From the NCBI GenBank assembly GCA_027596075.1, contig JADGJC010000008.1, positions 193,170 to 257,169 on the forward strand: a DNA stretch of 64,000 nt. Direction: 5' to 3'. Every line of letters begins with the position of its first letter. Within the stretch, counting starts at the first letter, position 1. The translations under genes were made by a program, and so were the position numbers. This DNA comes from Rhizophlyctis rosea (Eukaryota > Chytridiomycota > Chytridiomycetes > Rhizophlyctidales > Rhizophlyctidaceae). A model generated the notes under the pieces. It saw only the letters and a list, made by a program, of their open reading frames with translations. It did no database searches and was not told the origin of the DNA. Below are positions 1-9,446 of the stretch, in pieces.

Positions 1-836
1 CCATTTTCTCAATCTGGTTATGCGCCAATGTCATGCTCTGTTTGATGGCGTCTTCTTCGGGGAAGCCGGAAGGGCCTTCGACATCAAATACTCGTTCGTA
101 TAATGATTCGAGAAGATTTCGCACATGACGCAACGCTCGCATGTCGGTATCAAAGGCCTGAAGCTGTTGGCAGAGGTCAGCTTGACCAGACACTTGCATC
201 TTCCCATTTCGGAAGTTACAAACCTCTTCATTGAGTGCACGCTCCTGTTGACGCAATAGTTCCACCTGTTGGTTAGCTTCTTCCAATTTCTGTGTAAGAT
301 CTTCCAACAAATCATCATGTTCCGATCTTCTGTTCTTCGGCACTAGTATCGCACTGGCAAGGGCCTGACGCTCTCGTGCTCTGTGACATAATTCAGTTGC
401 GGGATTTGATGCATAGCTATTACTCGGGTAACTCACAGCCGATCCTGCAAATAGGCAACCTCGTTCAGTCCACCCCTGAGTTCTGCAGTCGTAAGCTGCA
501 GCCTCTGACGTGTGTGCTTCACTCGACTCTCCGTTGCCGCCAAAGCCATATGGCGTTCATCCAACCGTACATATTCAGGAACGGCTTCTCGCAGACGCGC
601 AGTCATAGCCAGTGATATTGACTCCAACTCTAAGGGATCTTCGTGGTCGTGGTGGCTGGGACTTCCGTCATATTGGTAAAGAAACGGTGCGGATCGCGAA
701 GTGGGACTGTCAGGATGCGTGTTTTCGCTCGTGTTGAGCTCTGAAATATCTGTCAGTGGCCGATGCCTCTCATGATAAACCACGTTTGACAACCGTTTGC
801 ATACTCACCACGAAGAGGTGTTTTTAGTGTTGACAT
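1..836 (-). CDS. Coiled-coil protein, 5' part only (C-terminus off window)
   Basis: Three exons on the minus strand: 836-809, 749-437 and 380 to beyond position 1. The first begins ATG and reads MSTLKTPLR; both introns are GT-AG (808-750 with donor GTGAGT, 436-381 with donor GTGAGT) and keep the frame. The opening section is polar and Ser/Pro/His-rich. After it comes a long Glu/Gln/Leu/Arg-rich stretch typical of coiled coil (for example LTQKLEEANQQVELLRQQ), followed by a conserved-looking acidic segment LYERVFDVEGPSGFPEED near the window edge. I do not recognise the family with confidence; a structural or scaffold role is only inference from the coiled coil. The rest of the protein lies left of the window. 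Confidence 0.72.
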
Positions 837-1368
837 GTTGGAAATGGTATGGCTGTTCCTGCCACACTTTTCTCACAGCATGAGGAGTAAAAGTGATGAG
901 GTCTCAGCCATTCAACTTATACCCTGCACTAGCTATTCTCCCACGGATGAGGCTCGCTGCTGGCACTTCCCTGGTATCGTTTGTATGAAAGATGCCGATA
1001 GCGTGAGAAAGTTGGCGGGATGGTGTGAAAAGCGTGGGAAAGAAGGTGTGCGGAGGGGGCGAAACGCACTTCACTGTTTGTTTACCACATTCTCACGCGG
1101 AGTTGACAAGCAAGCGAGCACACATCCGACGTGACGGATATTTCGGGTCAGGTGGCTTAGCTATTACCGAATGTTGGTGGTAACTTGAACTAACTTGGTA
1201 CAACAGGGTTGAACAGGGTTGGACAGGTGCAAACTGGTGGAACGTGGTCGCACCTGCGGTTGAATCCGTCATCTGCTGCAACCATCAGCATGTTCGGCAC
1301 AAGCGATATGTCGCTTTTTCAAGCAAATCCCTTCCCAAAAGCAGCATGTTGAGAGATCGCCGCTATCA
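837..1368. other. Intergenic, nothing supported
   Basis: Upstream flank of the coiled-coil gene. Open frames here are short and lack codon structure or sensible splice sites. A short imperfect direct repeat (acagggttg-type units) lies near 1200-1232. No RNA gene or regulatory site could be supported. Confidence 0.4.
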
Positions 1369-1960
1369 TCAAGCATGTCTGAAGGTGCCTTGGCGTGGCG
1401 AGTGCCTTGATTGCTGCTTCCGCACAGTCTCGACAATTTGGGCAGTGAACTTGTCAATCAGGGAACGGTGCTACTTACGTTTATCACCTTCTCAATCGAT
1501 TCAAAGTGCGAGTCCTGCACCATACGTGGATGTACCGCATCCTTGCCGAACCATTCCAATTCCTCACGACGGAAGTCCACCTCCCGTTGTTTCTCTACTC
1601 ATAGGCAAGTAACCTTGGTAATTGGACTCGGGTGCATACAGGCGCCTGACCGCATTGCTGGCAACGCGATCTTCCGCATGGTGGGAGTGGTGGGCTGCTT
1701 GCCAAGTTAACAATCCTTCCAGAATTGCACGACAGGAGCAAAGTGTATGCGCCCATCAGGATCCAACATATGGACCCTGCAGATCATTACACAGCACGGC
1801 ACATTTGCCTGTCATCAGCTTGCTAGCATAATTGTGGTGCTTTACTTACTTTGATCCAGATAGCAGAACTCGCTGCCATGAGATGTTGCTGTTGCAGTCC
1901 CAACAACCTGTGAATCTCGTTCAAGTAAGGGAGGTCACAGAAAGCTTGATGTCTCAATAG
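1369..1960 (-). pseudogene. Doubtful gene remnant or badly resolved small gene
   Basis: Several minus-strand segments look coding but do not join cleanly. One exon candidate reads REVDFRREELEWFGKDAV and is followed by a perfect donor GTAAGT near 1475. A 65-nt intron then leads in frame to a short last exon ending at the TGA at 1369-1371. Upstream pieces read HMLDPDGRIHFAPVVQFW and, in another frame, HAEDRVASNAVRRLYAPES. Another perfect donor sits near 1850. Joining all of these in one frame needs either a weak GTCAGG donor or a frameshift. I cannot name a family. It could be a decayed gene, or a real small gene whose exons I have not resolved. Confidence 0.25.
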
Positions 1961-2128
1961 AAAGTGGAAGACTTATCACATGACGAGCGTCGACAGGGTC
2001 CCGTGTATAATGCCAGTGAACTCGTAATGTACAATCACTTATATTCTCCACACATACTACCGAAGAAACAAATATCTACAAAGTATTTCCGCTGGCTCCG
2101 TTCCACAAATCAGGTCTGCCCTCCAAAA

Positions 2129-3025
2129 TCAGACCTTAGGAAATGAACTCTCCTTCCTCAACCAAGTCTCAAAATCCATCACATCTGGCCTAATCTTTCT
2201 ACACTCCGCAACATCAACCTTGAACCCCTCTTGCCCCATGAAATCCAGCAACGTACCAACATCCTTCACACCATTCTTCAACAAACTCCCCAAAAACGCA
2301 AACGTAGTCCCAGCAGGCTCCCCAGTAACCTTCTTCAACACATCGCTCATCTGCTGAAACGTCAACTCATCCCCTGCAACTCCAATAACTTTGTTCTGGT
2401 ACTGATCCGAGTAAATGGTGGCTTCCGCCGCAATGTGGCCGACATCCACTGCTGACACCCATTGCACGGGCTTAGATGCGGGAACGGTGTCGCGGAAGGC
2501 TGTCATGAAAATTTTGTTGGCGAAGCCGGGGGAGAGGTTTTCCATGAATGCTACGGAACGGAGGATGGTCCAGGTCATAGGGCCTTGGTTGGCGGTGTCG
2601 CGCAGGTGTTGTTCGATGGCGTATTTGGCGCGGAAGTGTGGGACATTGGTTGGGGTTTGCCCTGAGTGGTCGATGCCTCCTCGGTCAATGCTGCTGTAGA
2701 CAAAATGTTTGACGCCGGCTTCGATGGATGCTGTTACCAGGGCTTTTCCAAGGGGCTCTTGTACGTTGCCGGCGAGCATGAGGACGCCCCATATTAGGGT
2801 GTTTGAGACAGCAGCTTTGGCGGATTCGAATAGGGAGGTGGAGTCAGTGAGGTCGCCGCGGACGAGTTTGAGGCTGGGGTATTTGGACAGAAGGCGTTGA
2901 GCACTTGGGGAGGAAGGGTCACGGGTTGCGGCGAGAAGGGTGAAGTCTGTGGGTGTGGAGAGCGCGTCGATGGCCGACTGGCCTTGCTTGTTGGTGGCAC
3001 CTACAATGAGGAGGACGCGCGACAT
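2129..3025 (-). CDS. NmrA-like NAD(P)-binding (Rossmann) protein
   Basis: Single-exon ORF of 298 aa starting at ATG 3025. The N-terminus VLLIVGATNKQGQS is the Gly-rich dinucleotide-binding loop of the NmrA/HSCARG family of atypical short-chain dehydrogenases. Around residues 54-60 the motif LVRGDLTD matches the family segment that follows beta-3, and HFVYSSID (about 105-112) is the usual beta-5 region. The length is normal for the family. These proteins sense NAD(P) redox state or act as NmrA-type regulators or reductases; the substrate cannot be read from sequence. It is divergent from the F-box array, with 427 bp between start codons. No intron is needed. Confidence 0.85.
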   Translation of the reverse strand: MSRVLLIVGATNKQGQSAIDALSTPTDFTLLAATRDPSSPSAQRLLSKYPSLKLVRGDLTDSTSLFESAKAAVSNTLIWGVLMLAGNVQEPLGKALVTASIEAGVKHFVYSSIDRGGIDHSGQTPTNVPHFRAKYAIEQHLRDTANQGPMTWTILRSVAFMENLSPGFANKIFMTAFRDTVPASKPVQWVSAVDVGHIAAEATIYSDQYQNKVIGVAGDELTFQQMSDVLKKVTGEPAGTTFAFLGSLLKNGVKDVGTLLDFMGQEGFKVDVAECRKIRPDVMDFETWLRKESSFPKV

Positions 3026-3452
3026 TGTGGAAGACCAGCGTTGGAAGACAGTGAAGGTGGGTGCCAGCGGAGAGGAAAGTTGAAATGAGCCTATTTTTTA
3101 TATAGACCTGAACTGCAAACCCTTAAAGTGCTGGACCGGAGGGTTCTCCGTCCTCTCCATTTGTCAGCCTTCTGATTAGTAAGGAATGCTCCGACACGAG
3201 CTAAAGCGGAGCTATTAGAGCTACCCTTCGCCATCAGACCCCCAGTTTTCCCCCAACTTTCATCTCTTTTCTTCACCTTCTGCTTTTGTTAGATCGGCAA
3301 GCGACTACCTCTCCACATCGGCGCCATCTACTAAGGAAGGGATCCGACCACAACATAAAACCGCAGTCCGCAACACCACTCCTCTTTTCAACGCCTCGCA
3401 TCGTCGAACCCTCCGATCCTGCAACTCCAGCACCCCATCGCAACACCCCACT
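3026..3452. promoter_or_regulatory. Divergent promoter region, NmrA-like / F-box paralogue 1
   Basis: The 427 bp between two divergent start codons. An A/T-rich TTTTTTATATAGA stretch at about 3092-3104 is a plausible TATA-like element for the minus-strand gene. No recognised operator is visible. Confidence 0.4.
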
Positions 3453-4761
3453 ATGCCCGACATCGGCACCCTCCCAGAACTCCTCATCCACCTTTTCGCC
3501 CGAACGCCCGTACCCTTGCTGCTCATTTGCGAACGCGTTTGCAAGCAATGGAGCGTCCTCATCCGCAACGCGGCCGTCGAACAAATCTGGAAGCCGAAGC
3601 TTGTCGCGACGTACCCTGAAGGTTGCACCCCAGTCTTGCGTGGGAATGAGAACTATAGGGATGTCGCGTTGGTGTCGTATGCGTGGGGCAGGCCATGGGC
3701 GCCGAAGAGGGCTGAGGGGAGAGTTGAGGAGATTGGGAGGGGGATCCAGCTTCAGAGGAGGGGCAGGAACGTCGTGCGGGACGTGACGAGCTGTTTCTAT
3801 TGGATGGGTGGAGTTGGCACCAACTTGTTCGGGTCTTTCGAAAGTGGCGAGGTCTTCTATATGGCTTCGCCCTACCGAGATCCACCGCAAGCATATGTTG
3901 ACAGCATTTTCAATGATTCACATGACCGAATCAATACCGACCTCTGCTACACCATGGACGACGAGGACGACTTCCACGTTTTTCACTTTCACCCCTTACC
4001 ACGTTCGTGCCAATGCTGTTGCTTTCGACCACAATTCCGAACACCGTACCACGACATTCAACGACAACAAAACTGGAAGCTCCCTCGCGACGTGTCGACG
4101 ATACGCGAACTACTTTACAACCATCTGCGGGGATTACATCTTCCAATTCGAAGGCAACGACACCCGCAAGGCACGCCTCCACGTTTCTTCTGTCCGTAAC
4201 GACTCCTTCAAATTTCGTTTGGCAGAATGCCATCAATTGTGTTTCAATGAAAGGCTCTTGGCCCACGTATCCACCAACGAAGACGACATTAACTCTGTTC
4301 AGCTCGTCCGCCTGAGCGATCAGAAACTGCTAAACACGTATACCACCGACCGCGTTATCGACACCCTCAAAATGAGCAGATTCAATCTCTTCATCTGTTA
4401 CCATCCATCTCGGCGTTCGCTGGACCCTGTCGATGTACTCGACTTCCACGGAAAGTACCTCTACCGCATCAATGTCCCCTCCACTTTGGTTGAATGCCGG
4501 TGGGACAATCAGATTGTGATTGATGGAGGAGATGCATTTACGTTGCTGGATCCGATTGAAGGGACCTCTCGGAGGATGTTTGTTGAATCCACGGAGGAGT
4601 ATTACGATTCGGAGGAAGACGATGGCGAACACATCTCTGAATCCGAGGGAACGGGGAAAGAATGGTACTCGTTCACGATGATGGAATACCCTACGGATGA
4701 TGAGGGGAAAAGGACGGGAGGGCGCGGGGTGCTGAAGTGCTATAGGCGTTATTTGGAGTGA
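3453..4761 (+). pseudogene. F-box paralogue 1, broken by a +1 frameshift
   Basis: Begins MPDIGTLPELLIHLFARTPV, an F-box (LPPELL.HVF...L..CERVCK.WS pattern) expected to bind Skp1 in SCF ubiquitin ligases. The downstream domain is shared with the two neighbours: SYAWGRPW, VLDFHGKYLYRI, TLLDPIEGTSR and a nearly invariant C-terminus EYPTDDEGKRTGGRGVLKC. The frame is open to about 3992 (...DEDDFHVFHF) and then continues one base out of register (FTPYHVRANAVAFD) to the stop at 4761. Alignment with the intact paralogue at 7738 shows no intron here; one extra base explains the break. It could be a real inactivating indel or a sequencing error. No other defect is visible in the second half. Confidence 0.75.
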
Positions 4762-5419
4762 GGGAGACTTGTGTGTAGTAATGGCGAGCGTGCGGAAGGC
4801 TGTGCTGTTGCATAGGGAGGAGTGGCAGTGTGGTGTGCGCATTTGGTAGATCTAGAATTAGCAACGGGCTTGTGCATAGTGTTAGTGCATAGTGATTGCG
4901 ATGATTGTCATGCAGAGTGATAGTGATTAGGAGCAAGTGTTGATTGCTTGTCGATGGTTTAGTAGAAGAAATATCTGGGCCTGCAAAGTTGTTGTAGTAG
5001 CAAGAGATAGTCAATTGCGTGATTTGCCCACTGATGTGAGTTCGGCATGAAATTTGGTGTGGCCAACCCCTTTCATTTTTAGCCCCTAAAAATGGAAGGT
5101 TCGTTGTGCGTGTGTGGAGGCTCCGAACGGAGCCCAGAGCTACTGCAGCTAAATCTTAGCCAAATGGGCATCAGTTCGTCGTTTTTCTGCGCTCAGGCGG
5201 CCCAGCCCCCTGTTCGCCTCCCGGCAACCCCATCGTGTGTTTTCAAGTGAGGTCGCGTCGTCGAAGAAAAAGGGTTTCAGTCTCATAGCTCAATCTTGTC
5301 GCACCATCCGCTCCACATACACCGATTAGCAGCTACTGTAGGAACGGCTGCTGTATCCTTGTTGTCGCGGTCGTGACAAAACTTCAGTGTGTTTATCCAA
5401 GTCTCGAAAGAAACCGGCT
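4762..5419. other. Intergenic between F-box paralogues 1 and 2, with small hairpin
   Basis: No coding signal. Contains an inverted repeat, 14-nt arms 5069-5082 and 5086-5099 with one mismatch and a CCC loop (arm core CATTTTTAG / CTAAAAATG). It lies about 300 nt downstream of the first F-box gene and could be a 3'-end structure or a remnant of a small inverted-repeat element. Confidence 0.45.
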
Positions 5420-6916
5420 ATGGGACAACGGCCCCCACCATCGAGGGCATCGAGAGCTCCGAAGGCTCCTTCTCGCATTTTACCTCCTCGTCGTGGCACA
5501 AACAGGCCAGGTGCATTACCAGCAGATGCACCAGACCATCGTCACGACCAGCCACAACCGCCGCCCTCTGCAGCTCAGCAACGTGTCCGCCGTCCAACAA
5601 CGTCTTTCACACAACTCCCACCAGAACTCCTCGTCCACGTCTTCAGCGTTATGCCAGTCCCCTCGGTCTTGACCTGCGAGCGCGTTTGCAAACAATGGAG
5701 CGTACTCATCCATGTCGGATTCGTCGACCCAGGTTGGAAGCCCAAGCTCGTTGCCTCATATCCGGAAGGTTGCGTCCCGGTGCGTCGTGGAAGCGAGAAT
5801 GACCGAGATCTTGCTTTAGTGTCATATGCATGGGCAAAAAAGTGGGAGCCGAAGATGGTTGATGGGAAAGTTGAAGATATTGATGATAGCAATTATTTCG
5901 AGAGAGAGGGAAAAGGCTTTGTAAGGGATTTGACGAACTGCTTCGATTTCAAAGGTCAGAATAGTAGCTATCTCCTCGGAACCTTCGAAAACGGAGTATA
6001 CATCTGTGTGACCGACCCGTATCGCGATCCGGCCGAAGTGTGGGTAAAGGAAGCCTTAGACGGCTCATGAGGTTGTGTCTCAATCGACCTTCCTTACCTT
6101 GAAGAGGAGACCGATCTTCACTTCAACTACATGAATTTCTCTCCATACTACGTGCGCGCCAACGCCGTTGCTTCAGAATGCGAAGGCACCACCACCAAAA
6201 TCTACGACTTCGAAACCGGTGACTTCCTCACCGAGTGCCAACGCATCCCGAACATCCAAACGACAGTCTGCGGAGATCACATCATCCAACATGACGACCA
6301 AACCCACGTCGTACACATCTCTTCCCTCGTCAACCCTTCGTTACAATACAAACTGGAGCAATGCTTCTCACCATGTTTCAACGAAACCATCCTGGCACAT
6401 AGCACCTCCTCCCAACTTGAAACCATTTACCTCCTCCGTCTGAGCAACCAAAAACGGTTCAGCGCTTACGAAGTTGAAGACGACATTGACACAATCAAAA
6501 TCAGCAGATTCAACCTCTTCCTCTATCGCGCGGACCGCCAACACGGCATTAACCACATCGATGTTCTCAACTTCAACTGCGAACATCTTTACACCATCAC
6601 TGCTCCCTACTCTTGGACCAGCGACGAATGTCTGTGCGATCGTGAGATTGTGACTGTGAAACTGAGAATGGTCACGTATGTGGTGCTGGATTCAATCGAG
6701 GGGACTTGTAGCACGCTGACTGTGCCAAAGCCTGAAGGAGAGGAAGATGATAGCGAAAGAGATGACAAATGGAGTGATCAGGCTCGGTCCGATCGGTATT
6801 TAGACAGTTTGAGCGAGGGGTATAGTTTTACGATCATGGAATATCCTACGGATGACGAGGGAAATCGGACGGGAGCGCGTGGGGTGATGAAGTGTTGTAG
6901 GCGGTGGACGAAGTAA
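5420..6916 (+). pseudogene. F-box paralogue 2, interrupted by an in-frame TGA
   Basis: ATG at 5420 opens a Pro/Arg-rich extension of about 60 residues not present in the neighbours. The F-box follows (FTQLPPELLVHVFSVMPVPS, then CERVCKQWS), then the shared domain (SYAWAKKWEPK, DLTNCFDFKG). The ORF stops at TGA 6068-6070, yet the same frame continues immediately (GCVSIDLPYLEEETDL...NFSPYYVRANAV) to a natural stop at 6914-6916, colinear with the intact copy. A CGA-to-TGA transition would explain it. No intron removes the stop without deleting conserved residues. Either a pseudogene or, less likely, a gene producing an F-box-only short protein of about 216 aa. Confidence 0.75.
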
Positions 6917-7333
6917 GGAAGATGGGTAGGCGGGCGTTGGGTTGGTGTGCAATGTGGGTGTGTGCAGTGTCGATAGCTGTAGTGTGGTAAGTCATGGTAA
7001 CGGAGTCGGAGTAGCATCGTTGGTGTGAATAGTGATAGGCATGGATGGCAGGCATAGTGATAGTGCTCATCGCAATAGCAATTCTAGGCGTGCAATGTTG
7101 ATGCTGTAGATAGGAATAAAATAGTCTTTCAATTACCTCTTTGAGTGTGGTGATCAGTCGGGATGTACTAGTGCTTAGTATTCCTAGTTCGCTTGCCCTG
7201 CCGCATTATGATGCGATAAGAATGACCATCCCTCTTGGTAAATCCCGATCCGACCCTACCTTGTTGCTGCGATGTGGCCAGTAAGTCTTTGCCTTCTACG
7301 TTTGGGGCCTTTGAAAGCATAATTATTCATGAT

Positions 7334-7400
7334 TGTACTGCAATCTGTTACGCGTATTGCATACACATTGCTAATACTTGCATGAACCGCTCCGAAGCAC
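7334..7400. repeat. Duplicated 3' flank, copy 1 (after F-box paralogue 2)
   Basis: About 66 bp running from TGTACTGCAATCTGTTACG to GAAGCAC. It recurs with few differences at 9319-9383 behind F-box paralogue 3, so the duplicated unit included 3' flanking DNA, not just the coding region. Confidence 0.7.
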
Positions 7401-7737
7401 GATAGATATATAATAATAACAAATTTCTATGCGACCACCTCAACTGATGTAATTTGGGAAATGGCATCTGCCTGCTGGATTAGTAAGCAACTCTGCCACC
7501 AGAGTTCCGAGCTATTACAGCTAATTGCGATAATGTGAAATGGCTTCAAGAAGGGACCGCCCTTTTGTCTTTGGGGTCTTTCCCGCCTGTTTCCCATCCA
7601 ACCAAATTGCAGCTCGCGTCCCAAACGACTGCACCCAAGAGGTCGATCCAGTCCGTTTCGAATAACTGCAGCACCACAGAACGCCTCGCATCACTGAACC
7701 TTCCAACTTCCCCATCCGGCCAATCCCTCAGGCAACA

Positions 7738-9066
7738 ATGTTGTCCATCACACAAATTCCCCCAGAACTTCTCGCCCACGTCTTCAACCAAATGTCGATC
7801 CCTACACTCCTCACCTGCGAACGCGTCTGCAAGCACTGGAGTGTCTTTCTCCGCATCACGTCCGTTGAGCTAGTTTGGAGGCCCAAGCTTGTCGCTACGT
7901 ACCCGGATGGTTGCATACCGGTGCTTCGAGGACACGAAAACTGCAGGGATGTTGCGCTGGTGTCGTATGCGTGGGGGAGGCCGTGGGAGCCAAAATGGGC
8001 TGACGGGATAGTTGAAGAGATTGAACCCGGTCAGCAGCTTGAAAGGAGGGCAACGCACGTTGTGAGAGACCTGACGAACTGCTTCGATTTCAAAAGTCGG
8101 AATCGTAGCTACCCCCTTGGTTCCTTTGAAAGCGGGGAATTCCTCTGGGTGATCGAGCCAGATGATGACACAGTCCAAAACAGGGCCGAAGTAGTGGTAG
8201 ACAAACTGTTCAAGGACGCGGACGATTGTATCCATCTCAACCTCGAATTCCTCAAACGAGAATACGACTTCAGGTACTTCAATTTCTCACCATACTACAT
8301 ACGCACACACGCCGTCGCCTCCAGTTGCAAAGGGTCCACTTACACACTTCAACACCTCAAATCCGGTGCCCTCCTCGCCGAGTTCGAACGCATCCCAAAC
8401 TACAAAATGATCATCTGCGGAGACTACATAATCCAACACAGCGTCCCAGCCGCCATCACATACGTATCTTCTCTCCGAAACCCTTCCCTAAACTACAACC
8501 TCCAACCATGCTACCGACCATGTCTAAACGAAACCCTCCTAGCATACACCACCCACTCCTTCAACGACACATCCATCAACCTTCTCCGTCTGCGCGACCA
8601 GAAACAACTCGCCACATACAAAATACACCGCAACGTCAACTCATTCAAAATCAACAGATTCAACCTCTTCGTGTTCTCTTCAGATAGTCAACAGGTCCCC
8701 AACTCTATCGAGATATTCAACTTCCACGGAGAGAATCTGTACAGTATCAAAGCTCCTTCCGCGTTTCTGAGGAGTGGGGCCTGCCCCTGGGACCGTGAGA
8801 TTCTTTGGATCAAGATGGAAGGGAGTGCGTATACGGTATTGGATCCGATTGAGGGGACGTGCCGGACGATGGTGATTAAAATTCCTGAGGAAGAATGTGA
8901 TGAGGAGAGTGTTGCGAGACCGAGGTTGGGACGTGGCGCTGCGGGGAATCAAGATGATTTGAGGGAAGGGTATAGTTTTACAATGATGGAATATCCAACG
9001 GATGACGAGGGAAAGCGGACGGGAGCGCGTGGGGTGATGAAGTGTTGTAGGCGGTGGAGGAAGTAA
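7738..9066 (+). CDS. F-box protein, intact member of the array
   Basis: Uninterrupted ORF of 442 aa from ATG 7738. The F-box at residues 4-40 (QIPPELLAHVFNQM...TCERVCKHWS) predicts Skp1 binding in an SCF E3 ligase. The rest is a domain of about 380 residues that I can recognise only from the two paralogues: SYAWGRPWEPKW, NFSPYYIRTHAVAS, RLRDQKQLATY, FNFHGENLYSI, TVLDPIEGTCRTM and EYPTDDEGKRTGARGVMKC. Its layout, short strands with recurring hydrophobic/aromatic blocks, would fit a beta-propeller-like substrate-binding region, but that is inference. It is the only one of the three tandem copies with a full reading frame, so presumably the functional one. Confidence 0.85.
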   Translation: MLSITQIPPELLAHVFNQMSIPTLLTCERVCKHWSVFLRITSVELVWRPKLVATYPDGCIPVLRGHENCRDVALVSYAWGRPWEPKWADGIVEEIEPGQQLERRATHVVRDLTNCFDFKSRNRSYPLGSFESGEFLWVIEPDDDTVQNRAEVVVDKLFKDADDCIHLNLEFLKREYDFRYFNFSPYYIRTHAVASSCKGSTYTLQHLKSGALLAEFERIPNYKMIICGDYIIQHSVPAAITYVSSLRNPSLNYNLQPCYRPCLNETLLAYTTHSFNDTSINLLRLRDQKQLATYKIHRNVNSFKINRFNLFVFSSDSQQVPNSIEIFNFHGENLYSIKAPSAFLRSGACPWDREILWIKMEGSAYTVLDPIEGTCRTMVIKIPEEECDEESVARPRLGRGAAGNQDDLREGYSFTMMEYPTDDEGKRTGARGVMKCCRRWRK

Positions 9067-9446
9067 GGGGGTGGGGCAGCGGTATGCAACGCCGCTGTGC
9101 ATTGTGAATGGTCGGGAAGCGTCATATCATGTTGGCTTCTATCGTAGCAGCAACCGTCGGTATGCATAGTGATAGCAATTTTTGCTGGGCAGAGTGATAG
9201 TGGCTGCAATGCATGTAATTAATAGGATTGCTGGGCGTGCAAATTCGATGCTTCCTTGTTACGTGGACAGTCTTTACGTTGCACGCTTAGGGCTTTGGCG
9301 CACATGATCATCCATGAGTGTACTACAATCTGTTACGCCTATTGAAAACATTGCTAAAACTTGCATAAATCGCCCTGAAGCACAACAGCTATCTACCAAA
9401 ATAAACTTCTATGCTACCACCAAAAACCCACCCCACCTATTGACAT
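9067..9446. other. Convergent intergenic, F-box paralogue 3 / PARP1
   Basis: 380 bp between two stop codons. Includes the second copy of the duplicated F-box 3' flank (9319-9383). No gene is visible. Confidence 0.5.
9319..9383. repeat. Duplicated 3' flank, copy 2
   Basis: Copy of 7334-7400 (TGTACTACAATCTGTTACG ... CTGAAGCAC). The spacing between copies, about 1,985 bp, gives the approximate size of the duplicated F-box unit. Confidence 0.7.

Noticed and set aside
1201..1300. Possible tRNA (GGTTGAATCC near 1258)
   Set aside because: No matching acceptor stem or D/anticodon arms could be folded around it.
3273..3890. Minus-strand ORF of 205 aa over F-box copy 1
   Set aside because: Antisense shadow of the F-box coding region; no homology or codon pattern.
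6000..6130. An intron removing the TGA in F-box copy 2
   Set aside because: Any GT-AG pair that removes the stop deletes residues colinear with the intact paralogue or is under 30 nt long.
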